Source: Actinomycetes bacterium (GTDB lineage Bacteria > Actinomycetota > Actinomycetes > Nanopelagicales > Nanopelagicaceae). From it: a DNA stretch of 46,208 nucleotides. A model generated the notes under the pieces. It saw only the letters and a list, made by a program, of their open reading frames with translations. It searched no databases and had not been told where the DNA came from. The position numbers were made by a program, and so were the translations under genes. Numbering within the stretch: the first letter of the stretch is position 1; each line of letters begins with the position of its first letter. The stretch lies in NCBI GenBank assembly GCA_025355805.1, contig JANXYY010000036.1, positions 1 to 46,208 of the forward strand, read 5' to 3'. This document shows positions 28,201 through 35,800 of this stretch, piece after piece.

Positions 28201-28757
28201 GCAAATTCACCGCGTCGTTCGACCAATTCGCTCCGAACATAGGCAGCAGCAGCCAACTCACGCACCAATGCATCGAGTGGTATCTCGTCACCGGCCGAAA
28301 CTCTCACTTGTGGTAAATCGCCGAGCCCGCGTACGAAAGGCTGCAGAATCGCCCGGATGGGTGCGACTACGACTCGAATCCGGCCTTCTTGAGGATGTGT
28401 GAGCCGACGTAAGACGCTCAAACGCTCACCTACGGTGTCGCTGCGCGGGCTCAAGCGCTCGTGCGGCAAAGTCTCCCAGGCAGGAAATACGACAACTTCA
28501 CTTGGCGAGATAAAGGCGCGCAAGGCAATCGCAAGATCGGTGGCCTCCCGACCGGTCGCGGTAGCCAGTAGCAATGGAGTCCTGCTTGCAACGGCAGCCG
28601 CGATGAACGGATAGACCGAAGGTGCGGCGGTAATTTCATACTTTTCGGCTCGCCCGATCTCCGACATTGCCTCAAACAAACCCGGTTCCTTGATTAGTAT
28701 CGGAACGAGGGCGGCCAGGTTCGCAGAAACCAACTCTGACCCGGGGAAAGCGCTCAT
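25248..28757 (-). CDS. mfd: Transcription-repair coupling factor
   Basis: Mfd (1169 aa) removes stalled RNA polymerase and recruits UvrA. Domains in order are an N-terminal UvrB-like module (to about 340), a linker region, the RNA polymerase interaction domain (RPGDYVVHEQHGVGRFVEM), the translocase with GDVGYGKTEIAVRAAF and VVVDEEQRFGVEHKE, helicase motifs SATPIPRTLEMA and IESGIDIANANTLIV, and a C-terminal TRCF domain. The ATG has an AAGGAA-type site upstream. It heads the operon mfd, surA-like, mazG and is divergent from ppc. Confidence 0.97.
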   Translation of the reverse strand: MSAFPGSELVSANLAALVPILIKEPGLFEAMSEIGRAEKYEITAAPSVYPFIAAAVASRTPLLLATATGREATDLAIALRAFISPSEVVVFPAWETLPHERLSPRSDTVGERLSVLRRLTHPQEGRIRVVVAPIRAILQPFVRGLGDLPQVRVSAGDEIPLDALVRELAAAAYVRSELVERRGEFAVRGGIVDVFPPTEEHPLRLEFWGDRIEEIRYFKVADQRSLEVAQDGLIAPPCRELLLTDQVKARAKALLNTYPFLVDVLGRVSEGIAVEGMESLTPVLVDEMELLFDVMPKGTHLLLCDPERIRTRAADLVATGEEFLDASWANAAAGNSTPIDLGASSYRSLAELSEHAALRGIPWWTLTPFDAGDAGEGNVHSTLQPVEPYRGNVDKALLDIKNYASNQWLTLVLTQGHGPAQRLVELFKANEIPARLATSNELNLEPGVVVVTTASLESGLVAPLLKLAVITESDIATQRGSTKDLRKMPSRRRNVVDPLQLRPGDYVVHEQHGVGRFVEMVQRTVAGAMREYLVIEYAPSKRGHPADRLFAPTDSLDLITRYVGGEAPTLHHMGGADWQKAKGRAKKAVREIAGELIRLYAARTSAPGFAFSPDTPWQRELEDAFAFVETPDQLGTIEEVKADMEKPYPMDRIVCGDVGYGKTEIAVRAAFKAVQDSKQVAILVPTTLLVQQHLNTFTERYSGFPVKVAGLSRFQSAKESAEILANLESGRVDVVIGTHRLLSKDVKFKDLGLVVVDEEQRFGVEHKEALKHLRVHVDVLSMSATPIPRTLEMAVSGIREMSTITTPPEERHPVLTYVGPYQEKQIGAAIRRELLRDGQVFYIHNRVESIEKTAIRLQDQIPEARIRVAHGQMNEDALEKVIVAFWEKEFDVLVSTTIIESGIDIANANTLIVERADRFGLSQLHQIRGRVGRGRERAYAYFLYPGEQPLTQLAHDRLSTIAANTDLGAGMQIAMKDLEIRGAGNLLGGEQSGHIADVGFDLYMRMVGEAVSEYKGEPSQTPECKIDLPIEAHLPHEYIPVERLRLEAYRRLAAAVDSAEIADLRTELIDRFGNIPEPVTNLFAVAEFRLVAKAAGLREVIAQGATVRFSPVVLAESASLRLGRLYPGSVMKTTAKILLVPRGKSPLGARGTPEGDILSWASRVIAAIK

Positions 28758-28812
28758 TTTTCCTTCCTAGACAAGCCAAAAATCCCCAAATTCAGTTCCG
28801 GTGCGACCAGAA

Positions 28813-28905
28813 AGTGAGGTTCGTCGTCAATTCTAGGCGTCTAGGCGATGAGTGAGGTATCTGGGAGACTATTCCCGGACAGCGCCGTCCGGGCCAAAGG
28901 GAATC
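28813..28905 (+). promoter_or_regulatory. ppc upstream region with direct repeats and alternative hairpins
   Basis: AGTGAGGT occurs at 28813-28820 and 28851-28858, and TCTAGGCG is repeated in tandem at 28832-28839 and 28840-28847. Downstream, CCCGGAC (28874-28880) can pair with GTCCGGG (28887-28893), while ATTCCC (28871-28876) can pair with GGGAAT (28900-28905); the two pairings share CCC and compete. No U-tract follows either. Confidence 0.4.
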
Positions 28906-28927
28906 CGAACTGGATATGGAGCGATGA

Positions 28928-31690
28928 GTGTCCGCCACAAAGGATCAAGCGCCACTAGTGCCGCTACTGACTGGTGAAGACGGCGATTCAACACTCAGGG
29001 TCGACGTACGTCAGCTTGGCGATCTTCTCGGTGAGACCCTCGTGCGCCAGGGAGGAGCAGCCTTACTGGAGCTAGTCGAAAAAGTTCGTAAGATCACGCG
29101 CGAAAGCAAGGCGATCGGCGATGGCGCCCAATTGCTTAGCAAAATAGACATTGAAACCAGCATTACTCTTGCGCGCGCCTTTAGTAACTACTTTCAGTTG
29201 GCCAATATCGCCGAGCAAGTACACCGTGCGCGAACACTTTCTTTCGAACGTGCGCAAAAAGGATCTTGGTTGGCCCAAACCATCGACCGCATCCAAGAAT
29301 CAGGAGCTAGTACCGAAGAAGTTCAAGCCTGGGTGGAAGTTCTGGCAATAAGGCCAGTCTTCACCGCGCATCCGACGGAGGCTGCACGACGGTCGGTCTT
29401 AAGCAAGTTAGCGACCATTGCTCGATTGCTCGACAAGCCACACTCCTCGACCCGCGCAAAGCGACTTGCCGAAGCGGTGGATCTCCTATGGCAGACCGAT
29501 GAATTGCGTTTAGGCCGTCCTGAGCCACTCGACGAGGCCATGAACGCTATCTATTACCTCGACGATCTCTATCGCGAAACCGTGCCAGAGGTTCTCGACG
29601 CATTTGCCGCCGAACTGGGTCGCCTTGGAGTAAATCTTTCACCGACTGCCAGGCCACTTACCTTCGGCTCGTGGATTGGCGGCGATCGCGATGGCAACCC
29701 AAACGTGACCGCGAAGGTAACCTCAGACACCATCGTCCTACAGGTGGGGCACGCAATCCGAGTCGCCGTGGAAGCCATTGACGAATTGCGTCAGGCAATT
29801 TCGGTATCCACCCGAATCTCGGGAGTTTCTAAGGAACTCATTGCCTCACTGACGCTGGACCTGGAAAACCTGCCCGAAGTCGAGCCGCGTTATCGCAGAC
29901 TTAACGTCGAAGAACCTTATCGATTGAAAGCGACCTGTATCAGGCACCGACTTTTATTAACTCGTGATCGACATGCGCGACGTCTGCCGCATTCCCCAGG
30001 GCGAGATTATGCGGACTCGGCCGAATTTTTGGCTGATCTCATTTTGATGCGTGAGTCGCTCCTTGCTCATAAGGGAGGATTGGTTGCAACTGGTTCGCTC
30101 GAGCGACTCGTGCGTACTGTGAGTGCCTTCGGTTTGCACCACGCAACGCTAGACATTCGAGAGCACGCCGATGCTCACCATCATGCGCTTTCACAGTTAA
30201 TTGATCACACCGGCGAATCTTCAACGCCTTACAAATTGCTCACGCGTGAAGAGCGATTTGCACTTTTGAAACATGAACTCGGTGGACGACGACCGCTAGC
30301 AACTCAGCCCATTCGACTCGATCAAAGAGGAATGAATACTTTTGACACGTTCGTGACAATCACGGATGCGCTAGCCCGATTTGGTCCCAATGTAATCGAG
30401 TCATACATCATTTCTATGACGCGCGGCGCCGACGATTTACTCGCTGCCGTAATTCTCGGCAGAGAAGCTGGGTTAATCGACCTGCATGGGCAGCAACCTT
30501 TCGCGCATATTGGTTTTGTTCCACTTCTTGAAACCATCGCAGAGCTGCGATCGGCCGATGATATTCTTGACGCCCTCCTAGCAGATCCGTCGTATCGCAA
30601 ACTTGTACACCTCCGTGGTGACGTACAAGAAGTAATGCTTGGATATTCTGATTCCAATAAAGACGCCGGCATCACCAGTAGCCAGTGGGAGATTCACCGA
30701 GCCCAGCGGCGACTTCGAGATGTCGCAATGCGCTATGGCGTTCGCTTGCGGCTCTTTCATGGTCGTGGAGGCAGTGTGGGGCGAGGTGGCGGCCCAACCT
30801 ACGACGCGCTCCTCGCCCTTCCTTGGGGCTCCCTCGATGGCGAAATAAAATTAACTGAACAAGGAGAAGTAATCAGCGATAAATATTCGCTGCCCATTCT
30901 TGCTCGCGAAAATGTCGAACTAGTTTTGGCAGCTGCACTTGAAGCAACGGTCTTACACCGAGCGCCAAGACAGAGCGCAGATGCGCTTTCCCGCTGGGAT
31001 TCATGCATGGATTTGATTAGCGATTCTTCCTTTTCTGCCTATCGAAAATTGATTAATCAGCCGAGTCTGCCTGAGTACTTCATGAGTTCAACGCCAGTCG
31101 AGCAGTTGGGTGATCTGCATCTGGGATCGCGACCCACACATCGACCTGGCTCTGATGATGACCTATCCGGTTTACGCGCAATTCCTTGGGTTTTTGGTTG
31201 GACACAGTCAAGACAGATCGTCCCAGGCTGGTACGGCGTGGGAACTGGCTTGGCTGCTGCGCGAGCGGCTGGACTTCAACCAATTATGAATCAAATGCTT
31301 GACGAGTGGCACTTCTTTCGCACCTTCATAAGTAATGTTGAAATGACCGCTGCAAAAACCGACCTAAAAATCGCAAAGCACTACGTCGAATCTTTGGTGG
31401 ACCCGGCTTTACATGGAATTTTCGAGATGATCGAAGCCGAATTTGAATTGACCGTCTCCGAGGTCCTGCGCCTTACAAATCAGTCGAGCATCCTGGCCGC
31501 CCAACCGATTCTCGCTCGTACCTTGGGCGTCAGGGACGCCTACCTGACGCCATTGCACTTGCTGCAAGTTTCATTGCTTAAGCGAATTCGCGATAGAGAA
31601 AAAACTAGCCTCCCTGTCGACCCACAATTGAGCAGGGCACATTTGCTTACAATCAATGGCATCGTTGCAGGGCTACGAAACACTGGCTGA
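28928..31690 (+). CDS. ppc: Phosphoenolpyruvate carboxylase
   Basis: The 920-aa enzyme makes oxaloacetate from PEP and bicarbonate to refill the TCA cycle. Catalytic features are His148 in FTAHPTEA, WIGGDRDGNP, GYSDSNKDAG, the glycine loop FHGRGGSVGRGGGP, and the C-terminal end LLTINGIVAGLRNTG, the QNTG-like terminus of the family with Arg before Asn. The GTG start has GGAG six bases upstream. It ends two bases from convergent pth. The enzyme is usually controlled by aspartate and acetyl-CoA; any leader control here is inference from the hairpins upstream. Confidence 0.97.
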   Translation: MSATKDQAPLVPLLTGEDGDSTLRVDVRQLGDLLGETLVRQGGAALLELVEKVRKITRESKAIGDGAQLLSKIDIETSITLARAFSNYFQLANIAEQVHRARTLSFERAQKGSWLAQTIDRIQESGASTEEVQAWVEVLAIRPVFTAHPTEAARRSVLSKLATIARLLDKPHSSTRAKRLAEAVDLLWQTDELRLGRPEPLDEAMNAIYYLDDLYRETVPEVLDAFAAELGRLGVNLSPTARPLTFGSWIGGDRDGNPNVTAKVTSDTIVLQVGHAIRVAVEAIDELRQAISVSTRISGVSKELIASLTLDLENLPEVEPRYRRLNVEEPYRLKATCIRHRLLLTRDRHARRLPHSPGRDYADSAEFLADLILMRESLLAHKGGLVATGSLERLVRTVSAFGLHHATLDIREHADAHHHALSQLIDHTGESSTPYKLLTREERFALLKHELGGRRPLATQPIRLDQRGMNTFDTFVTITDALARFGPNVIESYIISMTRGADDLLAAVILGREAGLIDLHGQQPFAHIGFVPLLETIAELRSADDILDALLADPSYRKLVHLRGDVQEVMLGYSDSNKDAGITSSQWEIHRAQRRLRDVAMRYGVRLRLFHGRGGSVGRGGGPTYDALLALPWGSLDGEIKLTEQGEVISDKYSLPILARENVELVLAAALEATVLHRAPRQSADALSRWDSCMDLISDSSFSAYRKLINQPSLPEYFMSSTPVEQLGDLHLGSRPTHRPGSDDDLSGLRAIPWVFGWTQSRQIVPGWYGVGTGLAAARAAGLQPIMNQMLDEWHFFRTFISNVEMTAAKTDLKIAKHYVESLVDPALHGIFEMIEAEFELTVSEVLRLTNQSSILAAQPILARTLGVRDAYLTPLHLLQVSLLKRIRDREKTSLPVDPQLSRAHLLTINGIVAGLRNTG

Positions 31691-31692
31691 GT

Positions 31693-32277
31693 TTAGTTAA
31701 AGCGTTGCTGAGTCTCATCAAGTCCAAGACGCAACAACGCCTCTACCGCGTCGGCGGCACGATCAATCGTCAGCGGAAGTATTTTGCGCTCGACGCTACT
31801 GAAAGGCTTCAGCACAAAATCTGCGGGATCTTGAGACCCAAGGGGCCGACCGATCCCGATCCGAACACGCAGGTAGTTCGCCGAACCCAATGATTTAGTA
31901 AGGCTTTTTAAGCCATTGTGGCCATTGTCGCCGCCACCATCTTTGATCCTCAGGGTCTCGAATGGGAGATCAAGTTCATCGTGAATCACAATTAAATGAT
32001 CAAGAGAAATTTTGAAAAAGGAGACCAGTGCGCTCGCGGGGCCACCCGATTCATTCATGTAGGTCCTCGATTTTGCCAGGATAACCGCCGGCGCATCGTG
32101 GCCAACGCCCACTCGTCCTTCAAGAACATCGGCGCGGGACTTGTGCGAGGAAAATTTGCCACCAACTCTTAAGGCAAGTTCGTCGACGACCATATATCCA
32201 GAATTGTGACGTGTCGCGGCATATTCAAGACCAGGATTACCAAGACCTATGACGAGCCAACGCGCATCATCAGCCAT
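31693..32277 (-). CDS. pth: Peptidyl-tRNA hydrolase
   Basis: The 194-aa enzyme recycles tRNA from peptidyl-tRNA that drops off ribosomes. It has VIGLGNPGLEYAATRHNSGY (GLGNPG at 11-16, catalytic His24), KSRTYMNESGG, and the HDELDLPF and GGGDNGHNGLKS segments. It lies 16 bases after rplY, with a ten-base tandem repeat ATTGGGTCAG in that gap (32278-32297). No Shine-Dalgarno sequence is evident, so translation may depend on coupling to rplY. Confidence 0.96.
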   Translation of the reverse strand: MADDARWLVIGLGNPGLEYAATRHNSGYMVVDELALRVGGKFSSHKSRADVLEGRVGVGHDAPAVILAKSRTYMNESGGPASALVSFFKISLDHLIVIHDELDLPFETLRIKDGGGDNGHNGLKSLTKSLGSANYLRVRIGIGRPLGSQDPADFVLKPFSSVERKILPLTIDRAADAVEALLRLGLDETQQRFN

Positions 32278-32293
32278 ATTGGGTCAGATTGGG

Positions 32294-32902
32294 TCAGGAT
32301 GCGTCGACGGGTTCGGCCACTTCGGCAGCCGCTTCAGTTTCTGCAACCACTTCAGTGCCATCGCTAGTTGGTCGATGGCCGACGTGAACCACAACCAGAT
32401 CAGCAGGCGAAACCAAGGTAACTCCGGCCGGCAGAACCACCTCTCCTGCGGTCGCGGAGTTTCCAGAGGCAAGGCCTGTAATGTCCAAAAGTAATTCCGA
32501 TGGGATCTTGCTGGCATCGGCTTCAACTTGGATCGTGTTGTTTACGTGCTCAAGAATGCCGTCGCGGTCGAATTCACCTGAAGCATGCACGAAAACATCA
32601 ACAATTACTTTTTCGCCTCGGGTTACAACAACGAGGTCGAGGTGCTCAAGATTTCCTTTGATTGCATTGCGAACAACAGCCTTGGGAAGAGCGAGCTGTG
32701 TCTCTGCACCAATCTGAAGATCGAGAAGTACGTTTGAGTTTTTGAGCGCGAGCATCAACTCATGGGCAGGGAGTGTGATGTGACGAGGGGTCGAACCGTG
32801 ACCGTAGATAACGGCCGGGACCTGTCCAGCAACCCGAGTGCGTCGAGAAGCGCCCTTGCCGAATTCGGTGCGCGTTGTAGCGGTGATCTTTACCTCAGCC
32901 AT
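32294..32902 (-). CDS. rplY: 50S ribosomal protein L25, CTC family
   Basis: The 202-aa protein has the N-terminal L25 5S rRNA-binding domain (EFGKGASRRTRVAGQVPAVIYGHG) and a C-terminal TL5/CTC domain, ending in a Glu/Ala-rich acidic tail (VVAETEAAAEVAEPVDAS). CTC forms are linked to general stress in Gram-positive bacteria. ATG 32902 (MAEVKITATTRT) fits the family; a longer reading adds unlikely residues. It lies between prs and pth, as in mycobacteria. Confidence 0.94.
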   Translation of the reverse strand: MAEVKITATTRTEFGKGASRRTRVAGQVPAVIYGHGSTPRHITLPAHELMLALKNSNVLLDLQIGAETQLALPKAVVRNAIKGNLEHLDLVVVTRGEKVIVDVFVHASGEFDRDGILEHVNNTIQVEADASKIPSELLLDITGLASGNSATAGEVVLPAGVTLVSPADLVVVHVGHRPTSDGTEVVAETEAAAEVAEPVDAS

Positions 32903-32980
32903 TTGCTTGCTCTCATTCGGTTCGCGGATCTGGACGATGCGCCAGCGAAGGGCGCAATTAGCGTCCACCGCGTCGATAAC

Positions 32981-32996
32981 GGAGGGCTAGCCCTCC
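32981..32996. promoter_or_regulatory. Sixteen-base perfect palindrome upstream of rplY
   Basis: GGAGGGCTAGCCCTCC forms six GC-rich pairs around CTAG, 78 bases upstream of the rplY start. No U-tract follows on either strand. It could be a leader hairpin for autogenous L25 control or a protein-binding site. TTCCGG and TACCTT, 17 bases apart further upstream, form a possible promoter. Confidence 0.4.
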
Positions 32997-33057
32997 CTCG
33001 CCGGAGCAGGTCGTAAAGGTACCGCACGCGAGCCCGGTCCGGAAAATCGCCCTAGCC

Positions 33058-33099
33058 GTGAGCGGCGGGACGCCTCACCTTGAACGGCGAGTCCGCTCA
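33058..33099. repeat. Two copies of the greA-marR palindromic repeat family
   Basis: Read on the minus strand, 33058-33078 has the arms GTGAGGC and GCCGCTCAC around a GTCCC loop, matching the copies at 15007-15082 except in the loop. A diverged copy follows at 33081-33099 (TGAGCGGACTCGCCGTTCA on the minus strand), and its first three bases are the prs stop codon. Confidence 0.8.
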
Positions 33100-34077
33100 G
33101 GATTGGCCATCAAAAAGACTCGTAACTGAGCCATCGCCGAATACCTCAGTGATGGCTCTGGCTATCAATGGGGCAATCGAAAGAACGGTGAGCTTTTCGA
33201 ATCGACGCTCGGCCGGGATCGGTAGCGTGTTGGTTATCACAACTTCGCTTACTCGCGATTTGCTTAGGCGTTCCACCGCTGGGCCTGAAAGCACACCATG
33301 AGTGGCGGCAACCATCACTTCCGTGGCTCCTCCTTCGATCAGCGCATCTACAGCCTTGCTGATTGTGCCTGCCGTATCGATCATGTCGTCAATTACCACA
33401 CAAGTTCGCCCAGCCACATCACCAACGACGCGACCGACGGTGGATTCATTTGGTACCAGCGGATCACGAGTCTTGTGAATGAAGGCGATCGGACAGCCAC
33501 CTAGCAAATCGCTCCAGCGTTCAGCGACGCGCACGCGACCAGAGTCAGGCGAAACGATGGTCAAGCGCGAACGATCCACCTTACTGCCAACGTAATTCGC
33601 TAATAATGGCAAGGCAAACAAGTGGTCGACGGGGCCGTCAAAAAAACCTTGAATCTGCGCCGTGTGCAGGTCAACCGTCATCAAGCGATCAGCGCCAGCT
33701 GTCTTAAATAGATCCGCTACCAATCGGGCTGAAATTGGCTCGCGCCCACGGTGCTTCTTGTCTTGGCGCGCGTAACCGTAAAATGGAATTACGACGGTAA
33801 TTCGCTTAGCAGAAGCACGCTTCAATGCATCCACCATGATCAGTTGTTCCATGATCTGCTTATTGAGCGGAGAGGTGTGGCTCTGGATTACGAATGCGTC
33901 ACATCCACGCACACTCTCTTCGAAGCGAACGAATATTTCTCCATTCGCAAAGTCATAACACGCAGTGGGCGTTAATTCGATACCGAGTTCGTCGACGACC
34001 TCCTGGGCTAGTTCTGGATAGCCACGACCCGAAAAAACTCGAAGTCGCTTTTCAGGTGTCAACCTGATTTCACTCAT
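33097..34077 (-). CDS. prs: Ribose-phosphate diphosphokinase
   Basis: The 326-aa PRPP synthetase supplies phosphoribosyl pyrophosphate for nucleotides, histidine, tryptophan and, in actinobacteria, decaprenyl-phosphoribose. It has FANGEIFVRFEESVRG, the ATP-binding loop PFYGYARQDKKHRGREPIS, DLHTAQIQGFFDGPVDHL, and the PRPP loop VVIDDMIDTAGTI. The ATG overlaps the glmU stop (ATGA), with GGGAG upstream, so glmU-prs is coupled. The stop codon lies in a palindromic repeat. Confidence 0.97.
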   Translation of the reverse strand: MSEIRLTPEKRLRVFSGRGYPELAQEVVDELGIELTPTACYDFANGEIFVRFEESVRGCDAFVIQSHTSPLNKQIMEQLIMVDALKRASAKRITVVIPFYGYARQDKKHRGREPISARLVADLFKTAGADRLMTVDLHTAQIQGFFDGPVDHLFALPLLANYVGSKVDRSRLTIVSPDSGRVRVAERWSDLLGGCPIAFIHKTRDPLVPNESTVGRVVGDVAGRTCVVIDDMIDTAGTISKAVDALIEGGATEVMVAATHGVLSGPAVERLSKSRVSEVVITNTLPIPAERRFEKLTVLSIAPLIARAITEVFGDGSVTSLFDGQS

Positions 34078-35531
34078 GCATCTCCCAATTGCTCGCTGGT
34101 TATATTGACCGTACCGGTTGATTTCTCTGCCGCGTGTGCAGCCGCGCTCCCGGCGCGTTTGCGAACCACCCAGCCGAGGATGTTCCGCTGTCGCGCACGG
34201 CCAACTCCCATTGCTCCCGCCGGAACATCCTCAGTAATTACCGAGCCAGCAGCCGTATAGGCGCCATCCCCGATCGTCACCGGAGCCACCAGCATGGTGT
34301 CGCTACCGATCCGCACATGATCACCAACGATCGTCTCGTGTTTGGCGACCCCGTCGTAATTCACAAAAATTGTGGCTGCTCCGATGTTGCTGCCCACTCC
34401 GATTCGCGCATCCCCCACGTATGACAGATGAGGCACCTTCGCACCCTCGCCAAGTTTGGCATTCTTCATCTCCACGAAAGCACCCGCTTTCGCGCCCCGG
34501 CCAATATCGGTTCCAGGACGCAAGAATGAATAAGGGCCAACTCTTGCGTCGGCGCCAATGTGAGCACCTCGGCAGGTCGACTCCACAACTTCGGCACCTT
34601 CGCCGACTGTGCAATCGATAAGCGTCGTACGTGGCCCGATAATGGCACCTTTATCAACGCGAGTATTTCCGAATAGAGCAGACCCCGGGAGAAGTGTGAC
34701 ATCGGGAGCGACCTCGACGGTGACATCAATCCAAGTGGTGGTGGGGTCCATCATCGTGACCCCGTATTGCATGAGCGCATCATTGATTCGATCTCGCAAG
34801 ACGGCACCGCATTCAGCAAGTTGGGCTCGATCATTGACGCCTAGAATCTCGACAAAATCATCGCTGATCACCGCGGCAACTCGCCCGCCGTTGCGACGAA
34901 TCAGATCGATCGCCTCAGTCAAATACTCTTCTCCCTGAGAGTTATCGGTCGATAGGGTTTTCAACGCTTCGCGAAGTGCTTTGACATCAAAAGCGTAGAT
35001 ACCAGAATTTACTTCCTCAATCTCGATGACCTGTTCGTCGGCATCGCGCTCTTCGACGATGCGAAGTAGCGAGCCATCCAGGTCACGCACGATTCGGCCA
35101 TAACCAAAAGGGTCTGGCAACTCTGCGGTGAGCACTGCCGCTGCCGAGCCGGCCCCCTCAACAAGTAATTTCCGAAGGGTCGAGCCAGTAAGCAATGGCG
35201 TATCTCCACCGACGACGATCACAATTCCGGATAGTTCGCCATGCAACTTTTCTAGTGCTTCAAGCGCGGTTCGAGTCGCATGTCCCGTGCCCCCGCGCCG
35301 GCTTTGAAAAACAGCGAGCGCAGAGGGAACCAGGGTCGCGAGGTGAGCTTCGACCTCTTCACGCCCAGCGCCCACCACGACCGCTAGGTGGGTCGGCGCG
35401 AGATCAAGGGCGGCATGAACCACGTGGCCAAGAAGGGTGCGACCGGCGATCGAATGGAGCACTTTCGGTGTTCCGGAGCGCATTCTGGTGCCCTCGCCAG
35501 CGGCAAGGACGATCACAGCGGTGGGGGTCAT
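34074..35531 (-). CDS. glmU: Bifunctional UDP-N-acetylglucosamine pyrophosphorylase / glucosamine-1-phosphate acetyltransferase
   Basis: GlmU (485 aa) makes UDP-GlcNAc for peptidoglycan. The N-terminal uridylyltransferase has VLAAGEGTRMRSGTPKVLH and VVGGDTPLL; the C-terminal left-handed beta-helix acetyltransferase has repeated hexapeptides and FVEMKNAKLGEGAKVPHLSY and YDGVAKHETIVGDH. A Lys/Arg-rich extension and tail (RKRAGSAAAHAAEK) end the protein. GGGAG lies seven bases before the ATG. It lies downstream of tRNA-Gln and the tandem array and may be co-transcribed with them. Confidence 0.97.
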   Translation of the reverse strand: MTPTAVIVLAAGEGTRMRSGTPKVLHSIAGRTLLGHVVHAALDLAPTHLAVVVGAGREEVEAHLATLVPSALAVFQSRRGGTGHATRTALEALEKLHGELSGIVIVVGGDTPLLTGSTLRKLLVEGAGSAAAVLTAELPDPFGYGRIVRDLDGSLLRIVEERDADEQVIEIEEVNSGIYAFDVKALREALKTLSTDNSQGEEYLTEAIDLIRRNGGRVAAVISDDFVEILGVNDRAQLAECGAVLRDRINDALMQYGVTMMDPTTTWIDVTVEVAPDVTLLPGSALFGNTRVDKGAIIGPRTTLIDCTVGEGAEVVESTCRGAHIGADARVGPYSFLRPGTDIGRGAKAGAFVEMKNAKLGEGAKVPHLSYVGDARIGVGSNIGAATIFVNYDGVAKHETIVGDHVRIGSDTMLVAPVTIGDGAYTAAGSVITEDVPAGAMGVGRARQRNILGWVVRKRAGSAAAHAAEKSTGTVNITSEQLGDA

Positions 35532-35584
35532 CGCGGGCTCCCAAGGTCAGGTGCACTAACGCTCTAACGATATGCCATCACACT

Positions 35585-35700
35585 CGCTCCGCAGAACCCC
35601 CTAGTCGGCTCCGCCGATCTCCCCGCTGGCTCCGCAGATCTCCCCCGCTGGCTCCGCAGATCTCCCCCGCTGGCTCCGCAGATCCCCCCGCTGGCTCCGC
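35585..35700 (-). repeat. Tandem array of tRNA-Gln 3'-end-like units
   Basis: A 21-22 base unit recurs five times after the tRNA-Gln 3' end. GGCTCCGC cores on the plus strand start at 35607, 35628, 35650, 35672 and, in the tRNA itself, 35693; a degenerate copy starts at about 35585. On the minus strand each central unit reads GCGGAGCCA followed by GCGGGGGAGATCT, i.e. the tRNA acceptor end, discriminator and CCA plus trailer. Units 2 to 4 after the tRNA are nearly identical; the outer ones have diverged. Confidence 0.85.
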
Positions 35701-35766
35701 CACCAGGTATCGATCCTGGACTTACGGCTTCAAAGGCCGTCGTGCTAGCCACTACACAATGGCGGA
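35692..35766 (-). tRNA. tRNA-Gln (UUG anticodon)
   Basis: It is a full cloverleaf: acceptor TCCGCCA with TGGCGGA, anticodon arm ACGGC-CTTTGAA-GCCGT with anticodon UUG, T arm CCAGG-ATCGATA-CCTGG, discriminator G73 and an encoded CCA (35692-35694). UUG with G73 fits glutamine. The T-loop starts AUC rather than the usual UUC, which is unusual. It is transcribed toward glmU, and the next bases begin the tandem array. Confidence 0.92.
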
Positions 35767-35772
35767 ACCTGA

Positions 35773-35800
35773 ATTGTGGCGTATTTAGGCGCTGACTCAA
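35773..35800 (-). promoter_or_regulatory. Promoter of tRNA-Gln
   Basis: On the minus strand, TTGAGT (35795-35800) as -35, 16 bases, CACAAT (35773-35778) as -10, and six bases later the 5' end of the tRNA. Confidence 0.5.

Noticed and set aside
35585-35700. CRISPR array
   Set aside because: Units are contiguous with no unique spacers, and the repeated part matches the adjacent tRNA 3' end.
35195-35788. 197-codon plus-strand frame rich in Arg, Pro and Ser
   Set aside because: It is a shadow of glmU, the tandem array and the tRNA; its Pro/Ala repeats are only the translated 21-22 base units.
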